A DNA stretch of 29,448 nt, taken from contig CAMJGB010000002.1 of the NCBI GenBank assembly GCA_946405115.1, positions 1 to 29,448 on the forward strand. Reading direction: 5' to 3'. Shown one piece after another: positions 22,922 to 29,448 of this stretch. The translations under genes and the position numbers were made by a program. This stretch comes from an uncultured Clostridia bacterium. GTDB taxonomy: Bacteria > Bacillota > Clostridia > Saccharofermentanales > Saccharofermentanaceae. The notes under the pieces are model-generated. The model saw nothing but the letters and a program-made list of their open reading frames with translations. It ran no database searches and was not told the DNA's origin. Every line of letters begins with the position of its first letter. The first letter of the stretch is position 1.

Positions 22922-22972
22922 CCCCCTCCCGAGAAACTACTTAACCATTATAAAGCAAGTAAAGGGAGGGGG
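22922..22972 (-). promoter_or_regulatory. Promoter and inverted repeat that can cover the lipoprotein C ribosome binding site
   Basis: GGGAGGGGG on the minus strand (22930-22922) is the ribosome binding site of lipoprotein C. The complementary CCCCCTCCC lies at 22972-22964, between the trpA stop and the TATAAT at 22952-22947. RNA read through from trp would carry both arms and form a 9-bp GC stem. RNA started at the TATAAT would carry only the ribosome binding site arm. No ordinary terminator is seen after trpA. Confidence 0.5.
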
Positions 22973-22980
22973 GTGATTTT

Positions 22981-23751
22981 TTATCTGATTGCGTCCTTCA
23001 TGGACTTAACGTATTCGCCTACCAAAGGTGCAGAATCCTTACCGTTAGCAGCGAGGATCTTGATGATGGCGGAACCTACGATAGCACCGTCGGAGATGTC
23101 TGCCATCTTCTTAGCCTGCTCGGGTGTGGAGATACCGAATCCGATTGCAACGGGTGTATCAGTGTTCGCGCGGATGACCTTAACGATGGAGTCGAGGTCA
23201 GTCTTTATCTCAGATCTTACGCCGGTAACACCCAGGGAAGATACTAGGTAGATGAAGCCCTCTGCTTCCTTCGCGATCATGGCGATTCTGTTCTCGGAAG
23301 TAGGTGCGATGAGTGAGATAAGATCAACTTCGTTCTGATGGCAGAGATCAAGGAACTCTTCCTTCTCTTCGAACGGGAGATCCGGAAGGATAAGACCGTC
23401 GATGCCGATCTCCTTACAAGTGGAGATGAATCTCTCGGCGCCGTATGAGAATACGACATTTGCGTATGTCATGAAGACCATCGGAACTGTTACGTCTGTT
23501 CTTAAGTCGCGGACAAGATCGAACACCTTATCCGTTGTAACGCCGCCCTGCAAAGCACGGAGGTTGGCGGCCTGGATGACGGGACCTTCAGCAGTCGGAT
23601 CCGAGAAAGGGATGCCGAGCTCAACCAAATCTGCGCCGTTCTTTACGGCCTCGCGTACGACCTTTGCTGTTGTCTCAAGATCGGGGTCGCCGCATGTAAC
23701 GAAAGGAATAAATGCCTTTCCGTTCTTAAATGCATTAGCTATGTTACTCAT
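22981..23751 (-). CDS. trpA: Tryptophan synthase alpha chain
   Basis: The 256-residue TIM barrel cleaves indole-3-glycerol phosphate and passes indole to TrpB. Visible motifs are [27 protein letters not shown] with the catalytic glutamate E45 (E49 of the enteric enzyme), [23 protein letters not shown] and [11 protein letters not shown]. The second catalytic acid, Asp60 in the enteric enzyme, is glutamate here (E55). The ATG at 23751 has GGGGAGG 5 bases upstream and overlaps the trpB end by 8 bases, so it is preferred to a start 12 codons earlier. It is the last gene of the trp operon. Confidence 0.96.
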   Translation of the reverse strand: MSNIANAFKNGKAFIPFVTCGDPDLETTAKVVREAVKNGADLVELGIPFSDPTAEGPVIQAANLRALQGGVTTDKVFDLVRDLRTDVTVPMVFMTYANVVFSYGAERFISTCKEIGIDGLILPDLPFEEKEEFLDLCHQNEVDLISLIAPTSENRIAMIAKEAEGFIYLVSSLGVTGVRSEIKTDLDSIVKVIRANTDTPVAIGFGISTPEQAKKMADISDGAIVGSAIIKILAANGKDSAPLVGEYVKSMKDAIR

Positions 23752-24934
23752 TGATATCCTCCCCTCTGTAGCGGGCGATGGCAGCACAGTCCTTGTCGCC
23801 TCTTCCGGAGATAGTGATTACGATAATCTTGTCCTTGTCCATTGTGGGTGCGAGCTTTCTTGCATATGCAACTGCGTGAGCAGACTCGATTGCAGGAATG
23901 ATGCCCTCTGTCTTCGCAAGATACTCGAAAGCCTGTACAGCTTCCTCGTCAGTAACGGGAACATACTCTGCTCTTCCTATGTCGTGAAGGTATGCGTGCT
24001 CGGGGCCGATTCCGGGGTAATCAAGACCTGCGGAGATCGAATAAACGGGAGCGATCTGACCGTACTCATCCTGGCAGAAATAAGACTTCATGCCGTGGAA
24101 GATTCCGAGCCTTCCCGTGTTGACCGTAGCTGCCGTCTCGAAAGTATCGATTCCTCTTCCAGCAGCCTCACATCCGATGAGCTTTACGTCCTTATCCTCG
24201 ATGAAGTTATAGAAGGATCCGATTGCATTGGAGCCGCCGCCTACACAGGCGATAACGGCATCGGGAAGTCTTCGCTCCTTCTCAAGCATCTGCTCCTTTA
24301 TCTCCTTGCTGATGACAGCCTGGAAATCTCTTACGATAGTCGGGAAAGGGTGAGGTCCCATAACAGAACCCAAGCAATAGTGTGTATCCGAGATACGTGA
24401 AGTCCACTCTCTCATTGCCTCCGACACGGCATCCTTGAGCGTTGCCGTCCCTGACTTAACCGGAACAACATCAGCTCCGAGAAGCTTCATGCGGTACACG
24501 TTAAGCGCCTGTCTCTTCGTGTCCTCTTCACCCATGAACACCACGCACTCCATACCGAAAAGCGCAGCCGCGGTAGCAGTAGCAACACCGTGCTGACCTG
24601 CACCGGTCTCTGCGATGAGTCTTGTCTTGCCCATCTTCTTTGCGAGGAGCGCCTGACCCAATACGTTGTTTACCTTATGCGCACCTGTGTGGTTAAGATC
24701 CTCTCTCTTAAGATAGATCTTCGCGCCGCCCAAGTCCTTGGTCATCTTCTCGGCATAGTAAAGTCTCGAAGGTCTTCCGGCATACTCGTTAAAAAGCTCG
24801 GAAAGTTCTGCCTGGAACTCGGGATCGTTTTTGTACTTGTTATATGCCTCCTCAAGTTCGATGACAGCGTTCATCAGCGTCTCGGGGATATACTGTCCGC
24901 CGTGAATGCCGAAGCGTCCGTTTTGATTAGTCAT
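23744..24934 (-). CDS. trpB: Tryptophan synthase beta chain
   Basis: The 396-residue PLP enzyme condenses indole with serine. The PLP lysine is K87 in HTGAHKVNN, the same number as in the Salmonella enzyme. The phosphate loop GGGSNAIG, the [16 protein letters not shown] stretch and the N-terminal [13 protein letters not shown] are all typical of TrpB1, which works with TrpA. An ATG two codons upstream (24940) sits too close to the AAAGGA site, so 24934 is preferred; this also gives an 8-base overlap with trpF, equal to the trpB/trpA overlap. Translation of the three genes is probably coupled. Confidence 0.96.
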   Translation of the reverse strand: MTNQNGRFGIHGGQYIPETLMNAVIELEEAYNKYKNDPEFQAELSELFNEYAGRPSRLYYAEKMTKDLGGAKIYLKREDLNHTGAHKVNNVLGQALLAKKMGKTRLIAETGAGQHGVATATAAALFGMECVVFMGEEDTKRQALNVYRMKLLGADVVPVKSGTATLKDAVSEAMREWTSRISDTHYCLGSVMGPHPFPTIVRDFQAVISKEIKEQMLEKERRLPDAVIACVGGGSNAIGSFYNFIEDKDVKLIGCEAAGRGIDTFETAATVNTGRLGIFHGMKSYFCQDEYGQIAPVYSISAGLDYPGIGPEHAYLHDIGRAEYVPVTDEEAVQAFEYLAKTEGIIPAIESAHAVAYARKLAPTMDKDKIIVITISGRGDKDCAAIARYRGEDINE

Positions 24935-25538
24935 GTTCATCTTCCTTTCTGACAGCTTCGTAAAAGTCTGTCATCTTCTTAGTATCCTTAATGCCTTCTG
25001 TTTCTATCCCTGAGCTCACATCGAGAGCATAAGGATGAAGTGCTTTTATTGCTTCTACCGCATTGTCCGGAGCAAGCCCCCCTGCAAGAAAATACGGCCT
25101 TTTGACTTCCTTAATTATCTCCCAGTTAAACGTCTTGCCCGTGCCCATTCCGGAATCAAGTAAGACCCAATCTGCGGGACTTGTCTCAGCATTCTTCGCA
25201 TCATCTCCGCTTCTGATCTTAAAGGCCTTGATGACTTGCTTGCCTGTAGAATTCTTCAAGCTGTTTATGTAAGTCTCATCCTCGTGACCGTGAAGCTGAG
25301 CGATGTCGATTATACCATCTGCAAGAAGCAACTTAACAACTTCGATGTCTTCGTCCACGAACACGCCTACGGCCTTGATCGAAGGATCGAGAATCTTCTT
25401 AAGTTCAGATGCCTTCTCACGTGTAACGACTCTCGAACTTCTCGGCCAGAAAACAAAGCCGATGTAATCGGGCTTTAATTCATTAACAGCCTTGATGTCC
25501 TCTTCTCTTGTGAGTCCGCAGAACTTGATCCTCGTCAT
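24927..25538 (-). CDS. trpF: Phosphoribosylanthranilate isomerase
   Basis: The 203-residue TIM barrel performs the Amadori rearrangement of phosphoribosylanthranilate to CdRP. It has the N-terminal [11 protein letters not shown] with the catalytic cysteine, [17 protein letters not shown] and [15 protein letters not shown] with the catalytic aspartate. Its ATG shares one base with the trpC stop (TAATG), the tightest junction in the operon. The 3' end overlaps trpB. Confidence 0.95.
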   Translation of the reverse strand: MTRIKFCGLTREEDIKAVNELKPDYIGFVFWPRSSRVVTREKASELKKILDPSIKAVGVFVDEDIEVVKLLLADGIIDIAQLHGHEDETYINSLKNSTGKQVIKAFKIRSGDDAKNAETSPADWVLLDSGMGTGKTFNWEIIKEVKRPYFLAGGLAPDNAVEAIKALHPYALDVSSGIETEGIKDTKKMTDFYEAVRKEDEHD

Positions 25539-26317
25539 TATTCGCCTCTTAATTCCTTAAGCTTAGCCTTCTTATCTGAAGCTCTCATCAATGCCTCACC
25601 AACAAGCACTGCATCGACTCCTACTTCTCTTAACTTAGCTACGTCTGCTCCGTCCTTAACTCCGCTCTCGGAAACGAAGATTACATCGTCTCCTACAAGT
25701 GACTTAAGTCTTGCGCTGTTGCCTGTATCGACCGTGAAGTCCTTAAGGTTTCTGTTGTTTACGCCGATGATCCTAGCGCCTGCCCTTACGGCCATCGCGA
25801 CCTCTTCCTCATCGTGTGTCTCAACCAATGCGGAAAGTCCCAACTCGTCGCAGATTCCGATGTACTCCTTAACCTTCTCCTCGCTTAAGATCGAGCAGAT
25901 GAGAAGCACTGCGGATGCACCGAGGAGCTTTGCCTCATAGATCATGTATTCATCTACGGTGAAGTCCTTTCTGATGCAGGGAATACTTACTTCTGAAGTG
26001 ATCTTCTTAAGATACTCGTCGCTTCCTAAGAACCACTTGGGTTCTGTCAGAACCGAGATGCAGTCAGCACCTGCAGCCTCGTATTCCTTCGCTATCTCAA
26101 GGTAAGGAAAATCCTCTGCGATGAGGCCCTTCGAAGGCGATGCTTTCTTGCACTCGCAGATGAAGGAAACGCCTTCCTTGCGAAGTGCTTTCTCGAAGGC
26201 GAAGTCCCCCTTGGGCAAAGCCAAAGCTTCAGCCTTAACCTGCTCTAAGGGGCGGATGCTTTTCGAAGCGGCGACGCGTGTGCGTGCGTAATCTGCAAGC
26301 TGATCTAGGATCGTCAT
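25538..26317 (-). CDS. trpC: Indole-3-glycerol phosphate synthase
   Basis: The 259-residue enzyme closes the indole ring from CdRP. Motifs are [14 protein letters not shown] with the first catalytic lysines, [20 protein letters not shown] with the general-acid lysine, [10 protein letters not shown] and FVSESGV. It is not fused to TrpF, unlike in enteric bacteria. The ATG overlaps the trpD stop by four bases (ATGA). Confidence 0.96.
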   Translation of the reverse strand: MTILDQLADYARTRVAASKSIRPLEQVKAEALALPKGDFAFEKALRKEGVSFICECKKASPSKGLIAEDFPYLEIAKEYEAAGADCISVLTEPKWFLGSDEYLKKITSEVSIPCIRKDFTVDEYMIYEAKLLGASAVLLICSILSEEKVKEYIGICDELGLSALVETHDEEEVAMAVRAGARIIGVNNRNLKDFTVDTGNSARLKSLVGDDVIFVSESGVKDGADVAKLREVGVDAVLVGEALMRASDKKAKLKELRGE

Positions 26318-27345
26318 GCTTCTGCCTCTGGACGGTTGCTTACTTCGATGAACTTGTTCAGTGTCTCGAGAGCCTTGCCTGAATCGATGATCTCAGCTGC
26401 GAGCTTGATGCCGTCAGCGAATGTCTCTGCCTTGCCGCCGATGTAGAGGGATGCGCCTGCGTTCATGAGAACTGCGTCTCTTTTAGGTCCCTTCGCACCC
26501 TTTAAGATGTCGATAGTGATCTGTGCGTTCTCAGCAGGATCGCCGCCCTTAAGGTCATCCTTTGTGCAGCGTGAGAGACCGAAGTCCTCAGGTGCGATCG
26601 TGTATGTCTTGTACCAGCCGTCGCGGATCTCGCTTACCTTTGTGGGTGCGCTCATGGAGATCTCGTCGAGCTTATCCATGCCGTAAACTACCATTCCTCT
26701 CTTAACGCCGAGGCTTACGAGAACCTGTGACAAAGGCTCTACGAGGTACTCGTCGTATACGCCGAGAAGCTGCATTGTGGGCTTGCCGGGATTTGTGAGG
26801 GGGCCCAAGATGTTAAATACTGTTCTGAAACCGAGCTCCTTACGAATGGAGCCTACGTACTTCATTGATGTGTGGTACTTCTGTGCGAAGAAGAAGCACA
26901 TTCCTACTTCATTAAGAAGCTCGATGCAGCGTGCGGGGCTCTGGTTGATGTTAACTCCCAATGCCTCGAGGCAGTCTGCTGTTCCGCACTTAGAAGAAGC
27001 AGCTCTGTTTCCGTGCTTTGCTACCTTCATGCCGCCTGCAGCAGCAACGAGAGCGGATGTTGTGGAGATGTTGAAGCTCTGTGCGTTGTCTCCGCCTGTA
27101 CCTACGATCTCGAAAATGTCCATGTTAGTCTCAACGGGAGTTGCATGATCTCTCATGGCAGCAGCGCAGCCTGCGATCTCGTCTCTTGTCTCAGCCTTAG
27201 CGCTCTTCGTGGAAAGTGCTGCGAGGAAAGCTGCATTCTGTGTAGCTGTTGTCTCGCCGTTCATGATCTCATTCATTACCGTGAATGCCTCATCGTATGT
27301 GAGATCTTCCTTGTTAACGATCTTTACTATTGCTTCCTTAATCAT
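26314..27345 (-). CDS. trpD: Anthranilate phosphoribosyltransferase
   Basis: The 343-residue enzyme attaches phosphoribose from PRPP to anthranilate. The PRPP-binding sequence [16 protein letters not shown] and the anthranilate-site motif [21 protein letters not shown] are present; the latter has Cys where many enzymes have Ser and Val. [10 protein letters not shown] follows. It is not fused to TrpG. AAGGAGG lies 8 bases before the ATG, inside the end of trpG, leaving only four bases between the genes. Confidence 0.96.
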   Translation of the reverse strand: MIKEAIVKIVNKEDLTYDEAFTVMNEIMNGETTATQNAAFLAALSTKSAKAETRDEIAGCAAAMRDHATPVETNMDIFEIVGTGGDNAQSFNISTTSALVAAAGGMKVAKHGNRAASSKCGTADCLEALGVNINQSPARCIELLNEVGMCFFFAQKYHTSMKYVGSIRKELGFRTVFNILGPLTNPGKPTMQLLGVYDEYLVEPLSQVLVSLGVKRGMVVYGMDKLDEISMSAPTKVSEIRDGWYKTYTIAPEDFGLSRCTKDDLKGGDPAENAQITIDILKGAKGPKRDAVLMNAGASLYIGGKAETFADGIKLAAEIIDSGKALETLNKFIEVSNRPEAEA

Positions 27346-27349
27346 GTTC

Positions 27350-27916
27350 TTATGCCTCCTTAATGAAATTGGTTAACATCTTTTTGCCGTCTGGTGTCAT
27401 TATCGATTCGGGGTGGAACTGCACTCCGTAGATCTTATATTCCTTGTGCTGTACAGCCATTACTTCGCCGTCTTCCGTAAGTGCCGTTACCATGAGTTCT
27501 TCAGGTATCGTCGCGGGGTCTGCCGCAAGCGAGTGGTACCTTGCTACCTTACCGAGCGGAATCCCGTCGAAAAGCTTACATCTTCCGTCGAATCTTACCA
27601 CAGACTGCTTTCCGTGCATAAGCTCCTTCGCGTATGTGATGGTAGCTCCGAATGCCGCGCAGATAGCCTGGTGGCCCAAGCACACACCGAGTATCGGGAA
27701 GTCCTTGCCGAGCTCCTTTACAACATCGATGATGACTCCTGCATCCTCAGGTCTTCCGGGACCGGGCGAAAGGATGATGCGGTCGGGGTTTAATGCTCTT
27801 ATCTCCTCTACTGTCATCTCATCGTTTCTGATGACCTTGATGTCAGGCTCGATCGCGCCGATGAGCTGATAAAGGTTATAAGAGAAGCTATCGTAGTTAT
27901 CTATAAGCAGGATCAT
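27350..27916 (-). CDS. trpG: Anthranilate synthase component II (glutamine amidotransferase)
   Basis: The 188-residue class I glutamine amidotransferase supplies ammonia to TrpE. The catalytic triad is visible as C79 (LGVCLGHQ), H168 and E170 (GVQFHPESI). The [11 protein letters not shown] loop is also typical. In many Firmicutes one such subunit also serves p-aminobenzoate synthesis; no pab gene is seen here. The ATG overlaps the trpE stop by four bases (ATGA), so the two subunits are made together. Confidence 0.95.
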   Translation of the reverse strand: MILLIDNYDSFSYNLYQLIGAIEPDIKVIRNDEMTVEEIRALNPDRIILSPGPGRPEDAGVIIDVVKELGKDFPILGVCLGHQAICAAFGATITYAKELMHGKQSVVRFDGRCKLFDGIPLGKVARYHSLAADPATIPEELMVTALTEDGEVMAVQHKEYKIYGVQFHPESIMTPDGKKMLTNFIKEA

Positions 27917-29379
27917 AATTCATCCTCCTGTGCGAGCTCTAATGCCTTAAGTGAAGCTCTTGCTTTGTTAAGGCACTCCTGATATTCCTTCTCGGGATCG
28001 GAGTCGGCTACGATGCCGGCGCCGGATCTTACGAAGACCTTGCCGTTCTTCTTGAACACGAGTCTGATCGCGATACATGTATCCATGTTGCCTGTAAAGT
28101 CGATGTATCCGATCGCGCCGCCGTAGATGCCGCGCTTATTGTTCTCGAGTTCGCCTATAAGCTGGCATGCTCTGATCTTAGGCGCGCCTGAAAGTGTGCC
28201 TGCAGGAAGAACTGCCTCGATGGCATCGAATGCATCGTGGTCTTCCGTAATCTCACCTCTTACCGTGGAGCCGATGTGCATGACATGTGAGTATCTCTCA
28301 ATGGAGTGAAGCTTCTCTACTTCAACTGTTCCAAACTTACTGATCTTACCCAAGTCATTTCTTCCCAAGTCTACGAGCATGTTGTGCTCTGCAAGCTCCT
28401 TCTCGTCTTTAAGCAGTTCTTCTTCGAGAGCCTTGTCCTCTTCGGGTGTCTTGCCTCTGGGTCTTGTGCCTGCAAGAGGGAATGTGTGAAGGATGCCGTC
28501 CTTCAATTTTACGAGTGTCTCCGGGGATGCACCTGCAACCTCAACATCCGTTCCTGAGAAGTAGAACATGTAAGGTGAAGGATTGATCGTTCTTAATACT
28601 CTGTATGTATTAAGAAGGCTGCCCTCGAAAGGTGCGGAAAGTCTGTTGGAGAGAACGATCTGGAAGATGTCGCCTTCCTTGATGTGGTGCTTTCCCTTTT
28701 CGACCATGTCGCAGAAAGCCTGCTTCTCGAAGAGCGGAGTAACTTCTCCCAAAAGCTTGCCGCTTTTCTCCTCGAGCTTCTCGCCGTTATGGAGAAGGTC
28801 TACGAGGTTGTTGAGGGTTTCTACTGCGCGGTTGTAGCCGTCGTCGCCCTCGTTAAGCTTCATGTTCTCGATGATGATGATCTTCTGCTTTAAGTTATCG
28901 AAAGCGATGACCTTATCGAAAAGCATGAGGTCAACGTCCTTGAAGCCCTCTTCGTCTTCAACGTCACACTTAGCCGTGGGCTCACTGTATGTTAAGTAAT
29001 CGTATGAGAAATAACCTACGAGACCGCCTGCAAAAGGAGGGAGATAATCGAACCTCGGGCTCTTATAGCCTGCCATGATTCTGCGAAGTTCAGCGGAAGG
29101 ATCCTTCGTCTCGATCTTCTCGTCGCCGATCTCGAGGATGCCATCCTTACAAGTGATGAGCTCCCTCGGGTTAAAGCCTAAGAATGTATATCTTCCCCAA
29201 GTCTCATTCGCTTGTGCCGATTCGAGCATGTATACGTGGTCTGAAGCATTCTTCAGAATCTTCAGTGCTTCGATCGGAGTCGTGAAGTCGGATAAGATCT
29301 CAACGCTTAAGGGAAGCACGTCGTACTTGCCTTCTGCGGCGATCTTTCTAACCTCTTCAAGAGTAGGTCTGATCTGCAT
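27913..29379 (-). CDS. trpE: Anthranilate synthase component I
   Basis: The 488-residue enzyme turns chorismate and ammonia into anthranilate. It has [19 protein letters not shown], where the LES sequence is the usual tryptophan feedback site, so allosteric inhibition is expected. The chorismate-binding half has [37 protein letters not shown] and [27 protein letters not shown] lies 9 bases before the ATG. It is the first gene of the trp operon and follows an intrinsic terminator in the leader. Confidence 0.97.
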   Translation of the reverse strand: MQIRPTLEEVRKIAAEGKYDVLPLSVEILSDFTTPIEALKILKNASDHVYMLESAQANETWGRYTFLGFNPRELITCKDGILEIGDEKIETKDPSAELRRIMAGYKSPRFDYLPPFAGGLVGYFSYDYLTYSEPTAKCDVEDEEGFKDVDLMLFDKVIAFDNLKQKIIIIENMKLNEGDDGYNRAVETLNNLVDLLHNGEKLEEKSGKLLGEVTPLFEKQAFCDMVEKGKHHIKEGDIFQIVLSNRLSAPFEGSLLNTYRVLRTINPSPYMFYFSGTDVEVAGASPETLVKLKDGILHTFPLAGTRPRGKTPEEDKALEEELLKDEKELAEHNMLVDLGRNDLGKISKFGTVEVEKLHSIERYSHVMHIGSTVRGEITEDHDAFDAIEAVLPAGTLSGAPKIRACQLIGELENNKRGIYGGAIGYIDFTGNMDTCIAIRLVFKKNGKVFVRSGAGIVADSDPEKEYQECLNKARASLKALELAQEDEL

Positions 29380-29408
29380 TTGTTTTGTCCTCCTTTTTCG
29401 CTGAGGGC

Positions 29409-29448
29409 AAAAGAAAACGCCCTCAACAGAATTGCTTCTGTCAAGGAC
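29409..29448 (-). promoter_or_regulatory. Terminator of a trp leader, probably of a T-box riboswitch
   Basis: On the minus strand, 29448-29436 pairs with 29431-29419 as a 13-bp RNA stem with three G-U pairs and a 4-base loop, followed by GTTTTCTTTT. It is an intrinsic terminator placed 40 bases before trpE, so it must be conditional. The sequence GTCCTTGACAG at its 5' side resembles the terminator side of T-box leaders, but the conserved T-box and specifier lie outside the window. The 3' arm can also pair with a downstream copy at 29402-29408. Confidence 0.7.

Noticed and set aside
23752..23787. Longer start for trpA (12 extra residues)
   Set aside because: A strong GGGGAGG site sits right before the ATG at 23751, and the shorter start gives the usual N-terminus.
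23402..24400. A 332-residue plus-strand frame across trpA and trpB
   Set aside because: It is antisense to two clearly recognisable trp genes, has no ribosome binding site, and its product looks like nothing meaningful.

Overview
The window looks like chromosomal DNA of an anaerobic Clostridia-type Firmicute, possibly a gut or rumen lineage. The grounds are a complete trp operon behind a T-box-like terminator, strong AGGAGG ribosome binding sites, a class I desulfoferrodoxin, a GGGtGRT protein beside a NifU-like scaffold protein, and small DUF4250 and DUF1858 proteins. The genus cannot be fixed from the sequence alone. No rRNA, tRNA, insertion sequence, phage gene or CRISPR array was seen.

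Layout. Positions 1-4830 (minus strand) hold the start of an exported or membrane-anchored protein cut by the window edge, a STAS-kinase fusion, an LTA-synthase-type phosphoglycerol transferase coupled to a small membrane protein, a superoxide reductase and a membrane-anchored metallophosphoesterase. Positions 4945-6672 hold the GGGtGRT/NifU-like pair. Positions 6795-11314 hold plus-strand genes (FkbM methyltransferase, DUF4349 lipoprotein, glycerate kinase, tcdA), interrupted by a minus-strand zinc-ribbon protein. Positions 11317-14689 (minus) hold a secreted GH13 amylase coupled to an unknown protein, then an iron-sulfur aldo/keto reductase.

Positions 14769-15400 are a damaged patch. It holds a DUF4214 C-terminal fragment with a Pro/Gly linker and no normal start, joined head-on to what reads as the tail of a plus-strand histidine kinase. 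Positions 15423-17273 hold gpmI and a short DUF4250 gene. Positions 17371-22915 hold three paralogous, very acidic lipoproteins, a DUF1858 redox protein with a palindromic promoter, and a 195-bp array of four dyad units with eight regularly spaced GTAC sites. Positions 22981-29448 hold the trpEGDCFBA operon with overlapping genes and an intrinsic terminator in its leader.

How the genes work together. The trp genes form one chorismate-to-tryptophan pathway. Desulfoferrodoxin, the NifU-like/GGGtGRT pair, the DUF1858 protein and the 4Fe-4S reductase fit an anaerobe that manages iron-sulfur and oxidative stress. The most notable unexplained items are the GTAC dyad array, the acidic lipoprotein family, the broken DUF4214 junction, and three genes whose -10 box sits 6-8 bases before the ATG with no ribosome binding site, which suggests leaderless transcripts.
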